Assembly: GCA_910588285.1 (NCBI GenBank)
Contig: CAJUQB010000009.1
Span: 1-64,000 of the forward strand
Source: an uncultured Lachnospiraceae bacterium
Lineage (GTDB): Bacteria > Bacillota > Clostridia > Lachnospirales > Lachnospiraceae
Reading direction: 5' to 3'
DNA: 64,000 nt
Shown: positions 1-7,648 of the stretch, piece after piece
Numbering within the stretch: position 1 is the stretch's first letter
Layout: each line of letters starts with the position of its first letter
Made by a program: the position numbers and the translations under genes
The notes under the pieces: generated by a model
What the model was told of the DNA's origin: nothing
Seen by the model: the letters and a program-made list of their open reading frames with translations, nothing else
Databases searched by the model: none

Positions 1-51
1 CTCCCACAACGTGTAACGCACAGCTGCCAGAAAGCAATTTTCAAACACGCT

Positions 52-83
52 CTAGTGCGCATTCCTGACCCGTGAAAAGTAAC
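52..83. repeat. Dispersed intergenic repeat end (copy 1)
   Basis: A 32-bp stretch, ctagtgcgcattcctgaccc followed by gtgaaaagtaac, recurs with one mismatch at 61195-61226. A related core (gcacattcctgtccc) is present twice at 47316-47400. It lies downstream of spoIIID in noncoding DNA. A separate inverted repeat, ctgccagaaa (24-33) and tttctggcag (99-108), encloses it. This looks like one end of a small palindromic intergenic element; no coding potential is seen. Confidence 0.55.
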
Positions 84-107
84 TTGGTCGATTCACAATT
101 TCTGGCA

Positions 108-174
108 GTCAAAAACCCCGCTGCAAGCAACGGGGCATCCATCCTGAAGCGTCCCAAAGGGCGGGGTATTTGAC
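108..174 (-). terminator. Hairpin/terminator downstream of spoIIID
   Basis: Inverted arms gtcaaaaaccccg (108-120) and cggggtatttgac (162-174) match with one mismatch. Read on the minus strand, the inner stem (CCCCG loop CGGGG, 116-135) is followed by TTTTT, as in a rho-independent terminator for spoIIID. The mirrored outer arms suggest it is also a palindromic intergenic repeat. Confidence 0.5.
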
Positions 175-273
175 TCTCACGGCAGCTGCCAAATGACTGC
201 AGGCAGTCACTTGGCTCATTGCTGGCAGGAATACCGATGGCTCTCATGGATTCAATTTTACAAAACCTCCTCC

Positions 274-528
274 CTATCCGTGTTGATGCAGATATTTCTC
301 TCTGGTGGCAAGGCCGCCCCGGATATGGCGTTCCGACTTGTTGACATCCAGCACCTTTCTGGCCTCCGCCGCCAGTGCAGGGCTGACCTGGGCAAGGCGC
401 TCTGTTACGTCCTTGTGCACCGTACTCTTGCTTATCCCGAATTTCCTGGCCGTCTGCCGGACAGTGGCATTTTCTTCAATAATGTAATTTGCAATCGCAA
501 TTGCCCGTTCTTCTATGTATCCTTTCAA
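274..528 (-). CDS. spoIIID: Sporulation transcriptional regulator SpoIIID
   Basis: 84-residue DNA-binding protein of the SpoIIID family, which tunes sigma-E and sigma-K regulon genes in the mother cell during sporulation. The N-terminus (YIEERAIAIANYI), the helix-turn-helix core (VRQTARKFGISKSTVHKD) and the basic tail (RHIRGGLATREKY) match the family, and the length is typical. The start codon is TTG (526-528), since no ATG or GTG fits in frame. A GAGGGA ribosome site lies five bases upstream, inside one arm of a 13-bp inverted repeat (533-570). The gene is downstream of the BlaI-type operon on the same strand. Identification is very secure from sequence; the regulatory reading of the hairpin is inference. 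Confidence 0.95.
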   Translation of the reverse strand: MKGYIEERAIAIANYIIEENATVRQTARKFGISKSTVHKDVTERLAQVSPALAAEARKVLDVNKSERHIRGGLATREKYLHQHG

Positions 529-532
529 GAAA

Positions 533-570
533 ATCCCTCATACATGCTTTTTTTACAATGTATGAGGGAT
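533..570 (-). promoter_or_regulatory. Inverted repeat sequestering spoIIID ribosome site
   Basis: Perfect 13-bp arms atccctcatacat (533-545) and atgtatgagggat (558-570) are separated by 12 bp. On the minus strand the 3' arm contains the GAGGGA Shine-Dalgarno of spoIIID and ends about five bases before the TTG start. It could be an RNA hairpin that limits translation, or a DNA operator. Confidence 0.5.
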
Positions 571-579
571 CTGTCCTTA

Positions 580-1519
580 TTATGCCTGTTTCCCCGCAAC
601 TTCTCCAAACTGCTCCTTCTCCCGGGAAATCCTTATATTGATGGCTGCCAGGTTCCTCTGATTCTTCTCCCCGGACATATATTGAGAGAACCCGGAGATA
701 CTCCCCCCAATCTCCCATCTCCTCCTGTTAAATACCCGCCAGCCCCACCGCCAGCAGGCCCCCATCACAGCAACCTGCAAAACCGCTGCTGCCGCCGGAA
801 AGCCCTGGCCGAAATACCAATTGCTGCGCCTGTACATCTTCCAGCTTCCCGGAAGCCAGCAGGCCGTATAGAGCAACTCCACACCCATGTACAGGGACAG
901 GGCTTCGATAAACACCATAGGAAAACAGCTGTTCCAGGATAAAGGGAAATGCAATGACAATATATTTGTTTTTGCTGAGTATCGAAACTGCCAGGCACAG
1001 TAACCCCCAGGGCACCGAAGCTGTCAGAAATAAAAGGATATTGACCGCCAAAAGCCTCCACAGCTGTTCTGTATAAAACCATGGTTCAAAACAGCTCCCT
1101 TCATAACAGCTCAAAAGTCCGGCGCCGTGATAAAACCCTGCCCCGCAGGCCACTCCAGCCAGCAAATACAGGCACAGGGCCCCCGCGAATACCAGCACGC
1201 AGGACAGGATCGCTGCAAATGCATTAGACAGATAATAGGAACGCTTGCTGCAGCGGATCAAGTTATAATAGATGCTTTTCTTTTCCAACTCCTCCACATA
1301 AAAGAACGCAAAGGGGATCAATGTAACAATGGGAATCAGCACATGGGCAATGCCCACTGTAGTTGTTACTACATACAGATACGGAAGCGATACCGAAGGG
1401 TTGTCCCTGGCTGCCAGCAGATCCTCCCAGGCTCCGGCTACCATGATAGCTGCATACAGAACCACAGTTCCCCAGAATACACGGCTGCCAAGTATCCGCT
1501 TCATCCTTATTCCAAACAT
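580..1519 (-). pseudogene. Multi-pass membrane protein, ABC-2 permease-like, frameshifted
   Basis: The reading frame starts at ATG 1519 behind an AGGAGG site and encodes a hydrophobic protein with about five or six membrane segments, beginning MFGIRMKRILGSRVFWG. It looks like an ABC-2-type permease or similar integral membrane protein, but no family signature is certain. Around 922-925 (an A4 run on the plus strand) the natural continuation (LYMGVELLYTACWLPG) moves to another frame, which stays open to 580. Removing one T from the TTTT run joins the two halves smoothly. The gene follows the BlaR1-like gene by 46 bp, so it belongs to that operon. Either the gene is decaying or the base is a sequencing error. 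Confidence 0.5.
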
Positions 1520-1565
1520 CCTTTTCTCCTCCTTAGCTTCACATTTCTCAAGCCCTGATACTCCA

Positions 1566-2940
1566 TCACTCTGCCCTTTCTCCCAGGCCGCAGAGCCCGT
1601 ATACTTCCACAGAAGCTTCATAGTCGTTCTGAATAAAAAAACGGTAATCTCCGGCTCCCTCCAGCTCCGAAACCGGGATATCCCAACCGAGCCCAACCCG
1701 CTCTGTAAAATAAGCTCTGCGCTCGGAAGGCATGATCACCCCGTTCTTAAGTAACATCTCCCCATCACTCTGACGAAAAGACAAATGAAGGGTCTGTTCC
1801 TCCTGGGCCGAAAATACTTCTGTCAGCAACATGGTCTTTCCCTCCACTGTCCACCAGATGTTCTCCACAGACCATTCAATATTCCGCATCTGGCCGTATA
1901 CCACCTGGTAATTGTCAGATACTCCGTCATCCATCTGAAGCTCCACAGGCTCCACAGGCAGCCCCGCCGCTTCCTCTGTCTCACCGGCTGCCCCGGCCAA
2001 GCCACCATAGATACCGGATATCCGTCTTGACTCCGACAGCACCAGCACACATACCGTCAGCACTGCCATCCCCACCGGTTTTTGCTTTGTGCGGCTTAAC
2101 CGCTTCATATGCTCCACCCGCTTCATCAGTTCGCGTTGCCCCTTTGCCAGATAAGATGTAAACACTACCCTTCCGAAAGCTGCCCGTTCCTCCATATCAA
2201 GGATATGACGAAAATAGACAATGGGGCTATCCTCCCAGACACAGGCCCGTTGGTCGCAGGCATATTCGCTCCACTGGCTCACAAAGCGGCTCAGCTGCCA
2301 GGCCAGGGGATTAAAATACTGTGTCACAACCACCAGCACCGCAAGATATTTCCAAAAAATATCCCCCTGCTTGTAGTGAGTCAGCTCGTGGAGGAACACC
2401 GTCCATAGCTCCCCCTGGGCATACTGTCCCACCGGAATCACCACCCGGCAGCGGATCAGCCCCATAAATTCCGCTGTTTCCGCCTGATAGTTCTGGTACA
2501 GCCGGATCCTGCCCGCAGGAATCCCAAGCTCTGTGCAGGTGTCTTCAAACAACTGCTGTTTCCAGACTTCGCAGGGAAAATTCCGTTTGTTCCAACCATG
2601 GAGCCCATATGCCTGACGCCCAAAATACACACATCGCCAGGGCGCCACTTGCCCACAGCACAAAGAGCACAAGCCAGGCACTGGGAAACTCCGGCGCGGC
2701 TGCGAGAAAAATCCCAAAACACCTGCTAAGCTTTGGACAGCATGCCTCCACCGCATAAATAGCCGGAAAGAGAAACAGCACAGCCACCATCCTCAGTCCG
2801 GCGCAATACCACCGGAAATACCCATATTCCTCCAGGCGGCGTCCAAAGGCATCCCAGAGCATCAGTGCAATGCTGCCTGTCATGGTAGTAAATAGCAGAG
2901 CTCCTAAAAATTTATACATCCAACTCGTGATCCCAATCAT
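1566..2940 (-). pseudogene. BlaR1/MecR1-type M56 sensor metallopeptidase, frameshifted
   Basis: The N-terminal half (start 2940, or an internal ATG at 2919) has three hydrophobic helices. The C-terminal half in another frame carries the M56 zinc-peptidase motif HELTHYKQGD, then a membrane helix and an extracytoplasmic C-terminal domain of about 150 residues with no penicillin-binding SxxK motif that I recognise. Family members sense a cell-wall or antibiotic signal and cleave the partner BlaI repressor. The two frames overlap at 2545-2756. Deleting one T at the GAATTTTCCC run (about 2575) would give one continuous protein. The 5' end overlaps blaI by up to 29 bp, consistent with translational coupling. 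Confidence 0.7.
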
Positions 2941-3319
2941 CCAAATATCCTCTTATTTTATCCCGCTCTTCCCTGGAGAGCGTCGATGCCTGAAACATCG
3001 TACAGATCAGGTCGGCAGCACTGCCGTTATACCAGAAATCCGCCTGCTTCTGCAGCTGTGCTGCCTTGTATGCCTTCTCATCCTTCAAGGCGTGTACATA
3101 AGCATTCTTCTTAATCCGGTAGGTTCTGACAAAGCCCTTGTCCGAAAGCATCACCAGGAAAGTTCGCACGGTAGTAGGGGCATAATCCTTGCCAAAACGG
3201 TTCCGCAGGATCTGCCGAAGCTCCATAACAGAGAGATCCTCCTCTGCCTCCCAGACTGCTTTCATAATCACAGCCTCACACGCAGTAAGATCCCTGTCCT
3301 CTTCCATCTCAAAATTCAT
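2912..3319 (-). CDS. BlaI/MecI/CopY family transcriptional repressor
   Basis: 135-residue winged-helix repressor of the penicillinase-repressor family. Recognisable parts are the N-terminal winged helix (LTACEAVIMKAVWE, LRQILRNRFG, YAPTTVRTFLVMLSDKGF) and a C-terminal dimerisation region (EERDKIRGYL) containing the usual proteolysis zone. It opens an operon with the M56 sensor and a membrane protein. Members dimerise on palindromic operators and are inactivated when the BlaR1-type partner is triggered. A near-consensus promoter with a dyad is directly upstream, so autorepression is likely. The regulated process is unknown because no beta-lactamase is nearby. Confidence 0.88.
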   Translation of the reverse strand: MNFEMEEDRDLTACEAVIMKAVWEAEEDLSVMELRQILRNRFGKDYAPTTVRTFLVMLSDKGFVRTYRIKKNAYVHALKDEKAYKAAQLQKQADFWYNGSAADLICTMFQASTLSREERDKIRGYLDDWDHELDV

Positions 3320-3349
3320 TTTCTCCCTGTCCCTTCTGTAGTTATTTAT

Positions 3350-3383
3350 AACTATTATACTACATTCATAGTTGTATTGTCAA
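3350..3383 (-). promoter_or_regulatory. Sigma-A promoter and probable BlaI-type operator
   Basis: On the minus strand TTGACA (3383-3378), an 18-bp spacer and TATAAT (3359-3354) precede the repressor gene. An inverted repeat AACTAT/ATAGTT (3350-3355 and 3368-3373) overlaps the -10 and spacer, a typical position for an autorepressor site. Confidence 0.7.
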
Positions 3384-3399
3384 GAAAAAAAGGATCCGT

Positions 3400-3876
3400 T
3401 TACCGGATCCTCTTTCCATCCAGAACTGCCTCCAGAAGCACGCCCTTCTCATACACCAGCTTCAATGAGAAAAATGGGGCCTCCTCCCACAGCAGCCGGA
3501 AGAAAATCTTGTCCCCCTCCCACAGCTTAAGCTCTTCGATGCGGGACTGTTCCACCCACTCCAGCCGGCCTTCCTCGCAGTCCTTCAGTTGTCCCTCAAA
3601 CTCCTCTGACGTGTAGAGGCACATATATTCGATGGGATAGTCGTCGCAGATAAAGGTCACCATCCCGCGGAACCGCCAGCTTAACAGCGTCAGTCCCGTC
3701 TCCTCCTTCACCTCCCGCAGAAGGCAGTCCTCCGGGCTCTCCCCAGCCTCGAAATGGCCGCCTACGCCAATCCATTTATCCTTATTCACATCATGTTTCT
3801 TCACTGTGCGATGGAGCATCAGGTACTTGTCCCTTTGCTGGATATAGCACAGTGTTGTTAAGGGCGACCGTTCCAT
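3400..3876 (-). CDS. Nudix hydrolase
   Basis: 158-residue Nudix pyrophosphohydrolase. The Nudix box is complete: G-HFEAG-E, seven residues, then REVKEETG (consensus GX5EX7REUXEEXGU). It probably cleans up oxidised or non-canonical nucleoside triphosphates (MutT/8-oxo-dGTP type), although the substrate cannot be read from sequence. ATG 3876 is chosen because a GGGAGA site sits just before it and family members begin there. The frame stays open further upstream only because it runs into the 37-bp tandem repeat. It ends about 20 bp from the blaI promoter and has its own transcription direction toward it. Confidence 0.88.
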   Translation of the reverse strand: MERSPLTTLCYIQQRDKYLMLHRTVKKHDVNKDKWIGVGGHFEAGESPEDCLLREVKEETGLTLLSWRFRGMVTFICDDYPIEYMCLYTSEEFEGQLKDCEEGRLEWVEQSRIEELKLWEGDKIFFRLLWEEAPFFSLKLVYEKGVLLEAVLDGKRIR

Positions 3877-3898
3877 TTTTCTCCCTTTCCTTCTATGT

Positions 3899-4031
3899 AC
3901 TTCTGCTCTGATACTTCTGACATAATACGCCATGCACTTCTGCTCTGATGTTTCTGACATAATACGCCATGCACTTCTGCTCTGATGTTTCTGACATACG
4001 CCATGCACTTCTGCTCTGATACTTCTGCGCC
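3899..4031. repeat. 37-bp tandem repeat, about 3.6 copies
   Basis: Units start at 3899, 3936, 3973 and 4007 with the core acttctgctctgatgtttct then gacataatacgccatgc. The third unit lacks three bases and the fourth is partial. It fills the gap between the Nudix gene and the NlpC/P60 gene. There are no spacers, so it is a minisatellite and not a CRISPR array. Confidence 0.9.
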
Positions 4032-4036
4032 GTCTT

Positions 4037-5524
4037 CTACAGCACGCGCCTTACTGACAGGATCGTCCGGTAGGTTGCACTCCCCGTCTTGATGCCGCCT
4101 GCAGGATAAGGCGCCGAATTGCTGGCATGTACAATCTGCCCGTTGCCCATGTAGATGGCTACATGGCCGCTGTAGCAGATAATATCCCCTGCCTGGGCAT
4201 TTTCATAGCTGACCTCCTTGCCGGAATTGATCTGGTCATAGGAGACGCGGGGCAGCTTGATCCCAAAATGGCCGAATACCTGCTGCACAAAGGCGCTGCA
4301 GTCAATTCCATTGTTGATATCTGTACCGCCGTACACATAGGGATTGCCGATATACTGACAGGCATAGCTTACCACGTCACTGCCGCTGACACCGGTGGTA
4401 AAGGGCGGGTTCTTACCGCCGCTCTCATCCGGCTTCTTATCATTGTTCCCCTCCGAGCCGGTATTGGAATCATTTCCATTGGAATTACTGCCGGTATTTC
4501 CCTGGTTGTTATTATCTCCATTCGCGCCGGTATTCGTATTGCTGCCTTTATCCGTATTGTTTGTAGTATTGTTGTTGGAAGTATTATTATTTGCGCTATT
4601 ATTGCTGGAGGTATTGTTGTTGGAAGCGCTGTCATTTGATTGATTATTGTTCTTATTGCTATTAGCAGCTGCAAGAGCCTCCTGCTCTCTTTTCCTCTTC
4701 TCCTCCTCCTCTTTCTTCTTGCGCTCCTCCTCCAAACGCTTCTCTTCCTTGCGGATGATATCGTTCTGCTCCTTGATGGTTTCCTGATACTGGGCAGCCA
4801 GGTCATGGGCAGTCGCCAGCTTTGTGTCAAAGTCCGCCATCTGCCCCCGCTTCTCCTCCAGCATGGCCTCATAGCGAAGCTGTTCCTCCTGGAAATTGGC
4901 CTGAAGCTCCTCCATCTCTGCAATCTCGTACTCCACCTGGGTCTTGAGCTCCGCCACCTGAAGCTTAATATTCTGATAGGTTACCAGAAGCTCCCTGTCA
5001 TAGTCGTAAACCTCATTGTAATATTCCACCCGGTTCAGAAGCTCCGTAATGCTTTTGGACTCCAGGATCGCTGTGAGGACAGCCGTGTCCCCCCGCTCAT
5101 ACATAAAGCGGATCCGCTTCTTCATGGCCTGGTACTGCGCTTCCTCGTCTGCCTGGGCCTGAGCCAGCTCCTCCTCCCGCTGTGCCAGCTCTGCCTCCTT
5201 GTTCTGCAGGTCAACCTCCAGAATGTTCAGGCTAAGGATTACCTGTACAAGCTCCGCATCCAGCGCATTGATCTCATTCTGAAGCTCCCCCTGCCTGGCC
5301 TGGATCTGGTTGATGTTCTGATTTACCGAGTCCAGCTCGTTCTGGGCTTCATTTTTTTTATCATTGGCATTCTTGATGGTTTCGGCAGCTACCTGCGCCC
5401 CCTGGCTCAATCCCATCAGCAAGGCCAACAGCAGGCTGATCTGGCACAGGCGCCTCCGTCTCCTCTTCCATGATAAAGCTTCCCTATCGGGTTTTTTAGA
5501 TTTATTTTTATCTGCGTATCTCAT
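4037..5524 (-). CDS. Secreted NlpC/P60 peptidoglycan hydrolase with coiled coil
   Basis: About 495-residue exported cell-wall endopeptidase. A basic N-terminus and hydrophobic signal (LLLALLMGLSQGAQVAA, about residues 30-47) are followed by a long coiled coil (about 50-270), a Lys/Glu-rich stretch, an Asn/Ser/Gly-rich low-complexity linker (about 285-370) and a C-terminal NlpC/P60 domain. The catalytic Cys is in GIDCSAFVQQ and the His in YSGHVAIYMG. Such enzymes cut D-Glu-meso-DAP bonds, and the coiled coil often controls activity (CwlO/PcsB-like layout). ATG 5524 has a GGAGG site upstream, and the signal peptide follows from it. No operon partner is evident. Confidence 0.9.
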   Translation of the reverse strand: MRYADKNKSKKPDREALSWKRRRRRLCQISLLLALLMGLSQGAQVAAETIKNANDKKNEAQNELDSVNQNINQIQARQGELQNEINALDAELVQVILSLNILEVDLQNKEAELAQREEELAQAQADEEAQYQAMKKRIRFMYERGDTAVLTAILESKSITELLNRVEYYNEVYDYDRELLVTYQNIKLQVAELKTQVEYEIAEMEELQANFQEEQLRYEAMLEEKRGQMADFDTKLATAHDLAAQYQETIKEQNDIIRKEEKRLEEERKKKEEEEKRKREQEALAAANSNKNNNQSNDSASNNNTSSNNSANNNTSNNNTTNNTDKGSNTNTGANGDNNNQGNTGSNSNGNDSNTGSEGNNDKKPDESGGKNPPFTTGVSGSDVVSYACQYIGNPYVYGGTDINNGIDCSAFVQQVFGHFGIKLPRVSYDQINSGKEVSYENAQAGDIICYSGHVAIYMGNGQIVHASNSAPYPAGGIKTGSATYRTILSVRRVL

Positions 5525-5635
5525 GTTACCCTCCAAATATTGCATGCGTAGTAGATTTAGTATAACATCTATATACTCCCGTGGCAACCGTTATCTGGGG
5601 TTTTTTCCCTGTTTTTTCGCCTTTATTCGGGGTTT

Positions 5636-7195
5636 TTACCCTACCTTTTTTATGATCAGAATTTTTTCGCCGCCCTTTAAGATATCATCGGCGAGATGAT
5701 TGGTTTCCTTAATATCTGATATGGTGGTATAATTTTCCTTTGCAATATCCCACAGGCGGTCCCCGGCCCTTCCGATATAGCCGATGATCCCCGGGCTCTC
5801 CTGGAGCTGTTCCAGGTTCAGGGGCTCCTCCCCAACATTCACCAGCCGCTGGGCCGGGTTCTGCTCAAATACAATGGCAGAAAGCCCGATGACTGCCTTC
5901 ACCTCCACCTGGGTTCCCTCCAGCATCACGGTTGTCATCTGCTCCAAGGAGCATTCCAGCTGATATCTACACTGGGGAGTCATTCCCGGCGCCTCCACCA
6001 TGTGATGGAAAGGAATTGTCTCCCGCAGGGAGGACAAGGGCATGCGGTCGTCCGCCGTAATATACAGGATCTGCACAGCCAGCGTTCCCTCTACCACCAG
6101 TCCGTCCTGTGTAACCTCCACCTGATCAATGGCCACGGCCCCCTCTCCGGTACACAGCTGCAGGATCCCCTCCTGGTTCTCCCCAACAGCCACCCGCTGG
6201 GACACCTTGCATTTTGATGCATTTTTCATAAGCAGGCGCTCAAATACCGTGGGGACAAACTCCGGCAGAAGCTGGCTGTGGATGCTGTATACATCCTCCA
6301 AAAGCTGTATCTGCTCCTCCTGATAAATGCGGATATCAAGATCCAGCACCAGCTCCAGATGAAGCATCCGCTCCTCCCCGTCATAGTCCGGCTTGGGCTC
6401 CAGCTCCACGGCCGCAACAGCATGGGACAGATCCAGAAGCTGATCCTCGTTGGCCCCGCCGCACTCCACGGCACCCGTAAAGGGCAGGGAGGTTTCCAGC
6501 CATTCCAGGCGGCCTTCCTCCTCCTCTCCCAGATACAGCACAAATACCATGGCCTCGCCCTTGATGGCAATCTGATTTTCGGAAAGACGCGTCTCCACCC
6601 CCCGCAGCTGCACGCTTTTCCAAAGTACCTGCCGGATATTGGGCTTGTTGGAGGGAAGCATGATCTCCTCCTTGTAACGCCAGGTATCCTTTCTGGCCTC
6701 TGTCAGCTGCAAGATCGTGTGGGTCTTCTCCAGTGTCTCCATTCCCTCTTCCGCCTGTGCGCCCACGGCAGCCTCCACCTCCTGCAGCTCATCCACCGCA
6801 GCCAGAAGCTGTACCAGAGCCCGCACACTGAGCTTGCGGGAATTGATCATGCTTACCGACAGATCCTCCACCTGCCAGCGCACTCTGGCCGTGTCATACT
6901 CGTCAATGCTGTCAATGGCCAGACTCTCCTGAAAGGGAATCTCTCCGCTGAAGCTGTCAACCTTGTGCTCCTCACTGTCGCTGCGATACAGGATCTGGAA
7001 TCTCAGCACACCCTTGAGCCAGATATGACCAGCCGTGAGGGTCGTCTCCTCCAGCTTGATCTCGCCCCGCTCCTGAATCAAACGGATCACATCCGGCTTA
7101 CTGTCCGGCACATTAAAATCATCATCCAATGTAATTTGGCTAAATGCCCTGCCCTTCTGGCAGTCCTGATGTATGTACTTTTTTGTTAATTCCAC
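5636..7195 (-). CDS. SPOCS (DUF3794) and LysM domain protein
   Basis: About 519-residue protein with repeated SPOCS/DUF3794 modules and a C-terminal LysM-like segment (GDRLWDIAKENYTTISDI), a clostridial architecture linked to the spore coat or cell envelope. The family-typical N-terminus (ELTKKYIHQD, then VPDSKPDVIRLI) begins after a GTG at 7195, which has GGGAGAG nine bases upstream. The frame is open up to an ATG at 7231, but that codon lies in the loop of the terminator hairpin of the preceding veg gene, so GTG is preferred. Function beyond envelope or spore association is not established by the sequence. Confidence 0.8.
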   Translation of the reverse strand: MELTKKYIHQDCQKGRAFSQITLDDDFNVPDSKPDVIRLIQERGEIKLEETTLTAGHIWLKGVLRFQILYRSDSEEHKVDSFSGEIPFQESLAIDSIDEYDTARVRWQVEDLSVSMINSRKLSVRALVQLLAAVDELQEVEAAVGAQAEEGMETLEKTHTILQLTEARKDTWRYKEEIMLPSNKPNIRQVLWKSVQLRGVETRLSENQIAIKGEAMVFVLYLGEEEEGRLEWLETSLPFTGAVECGGANEDQLLDLSHAVAAVELEPKPDYDGEERMLHLELVLDLDIRIYQEEQIQLLEDVYSIHSQLLPEFVPTVFERLLMKNASKCKVSQRVAVGENQEGILQLCTGEGAVAIDQVEVTQDGLVVEGTLAVQILYITADDRMPLSSLRETIPFHHMVEAPGMTPQCRYQLECSLEQMTTVMLEGTQVEVKAVIGLSAIVFEQNPAQRLVNVGEEPLNLEQLQESPGIIGYIGRAGDRLWDIAKENYTTISDIKETNHLADDILKGGEKILIIKKVG

Positions 7196-7201
7196 AAGAA
7201 A

Positions 7202-7253
7202 AAACTCTCCCATCCGGAAACTTTGTTTCATTCTATTCCGGAAGGAAGAGTTT
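7202..7253 (-). terminator. Terminator of veg overlapping downstream translation start
   Basis: Arms aaactctcccatccgga (7202-7218) and tccggaaggaagagttt (7237-7253) pair with two mismatches. On the minus strand a U6 tract follows. The 3' arm also carries the GGGAGAG ribosome site of the SPOCS gene, so termination and translation start share sequence. Confidence 0.7.
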
Positions 7254-7261
7254 TATTCCTA

Positions 7262-7510
7262 TTAACACAATTTCATTCGTATATCTTTTGTCAAAATATC
7301 CGCATAGCTGAAGGATAACAGCTGAGGGGGATTCTCCTGCTCCTCGTCATTGACAAGAACCGTGAATACACAGGGGTAAGCTCCCTGGATAATGCCCTTC
7401 TGTACATCTACCCGGTGTCTCCCCCGGTCCAGTTGAATCATGACCTTACTTCCCAGCTGCTGAAGAACGGATGCACGTACTTTGTTGATGTTCATTTGTT
7501 GTTCTGTCAT
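7262..7510 (-). CDS. veg: Veg family protein
   Basis: 82-residue member of the Veg family, small basic proteins conserved in Firmicutes that B. subtilis work links to biofilm matrix expression. The core INKVRASVLQQLGSKVMIQL and GRHRVDVQKGII are characteristic, and the Tyr-Pro-x-Val-Phe-x-Val element (AYPCVFTVLV) is present. ATG 7510 is preferred over a GTG three codons upstream because GAGGTG would then act as its ribosome site. A TTGACA-17-TAAACT promoter precedes it and a terminator hairpin follows. It is transcribed toward the SPOCS gene. Confidence 0.9.
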   Translation of the reverse strand: MTEQQMNINKVRASVLQQLGSKVMIQLDRGRHRVDVQKGIIQGAYPCVFTVLVNDEEQENPPQLLSFSYADILTKDIRMKLC

Positions 7511-7547
7511 GCTCTTCACCTCATCTCTCGCTATTACAACTAAATTC

Positions 7548-7576
7548 AGTTTATCACTGTGCTAAAGCATTGTCAA
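7548..7576 (-). promoter_or_regulatory. Sigma-A promoter of veg
   Basis: TTGACA (7576-7571), 17-bp spacer, TAAACT (7553-7548) on the minus strand, 38 bp before the veg ATG. Confidence 0.7.
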
Positions 7577-7613
7577 ACCCTTTTACAATATTTGGTGATT
7601 TTTTCTTATTTAA

Positions 7614-7642
7614 AAGACAAAAACAACTAAATATGGTATACT
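7614..7642 (+). promoter_or_regulatory. Extended -10 promoter predicting leaderless dinB
   Basis: AAGACA (7614-7619), 17-bp spacer, TATACT (7637-7642) with an upstream TGG giving an extended -10. Seven bases downstream of the -10 is position 7649, the A of the dinB ATG. There is no Shine-Dalgarno before that ATG. Confidence 0.5.
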
Positions 7643-7648
7643 TTTACT

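Noticed and set aside
3899..4031. CRISPR array
   Set aside because: The repeats are contiguous without unique spacers and no cas genes are present.
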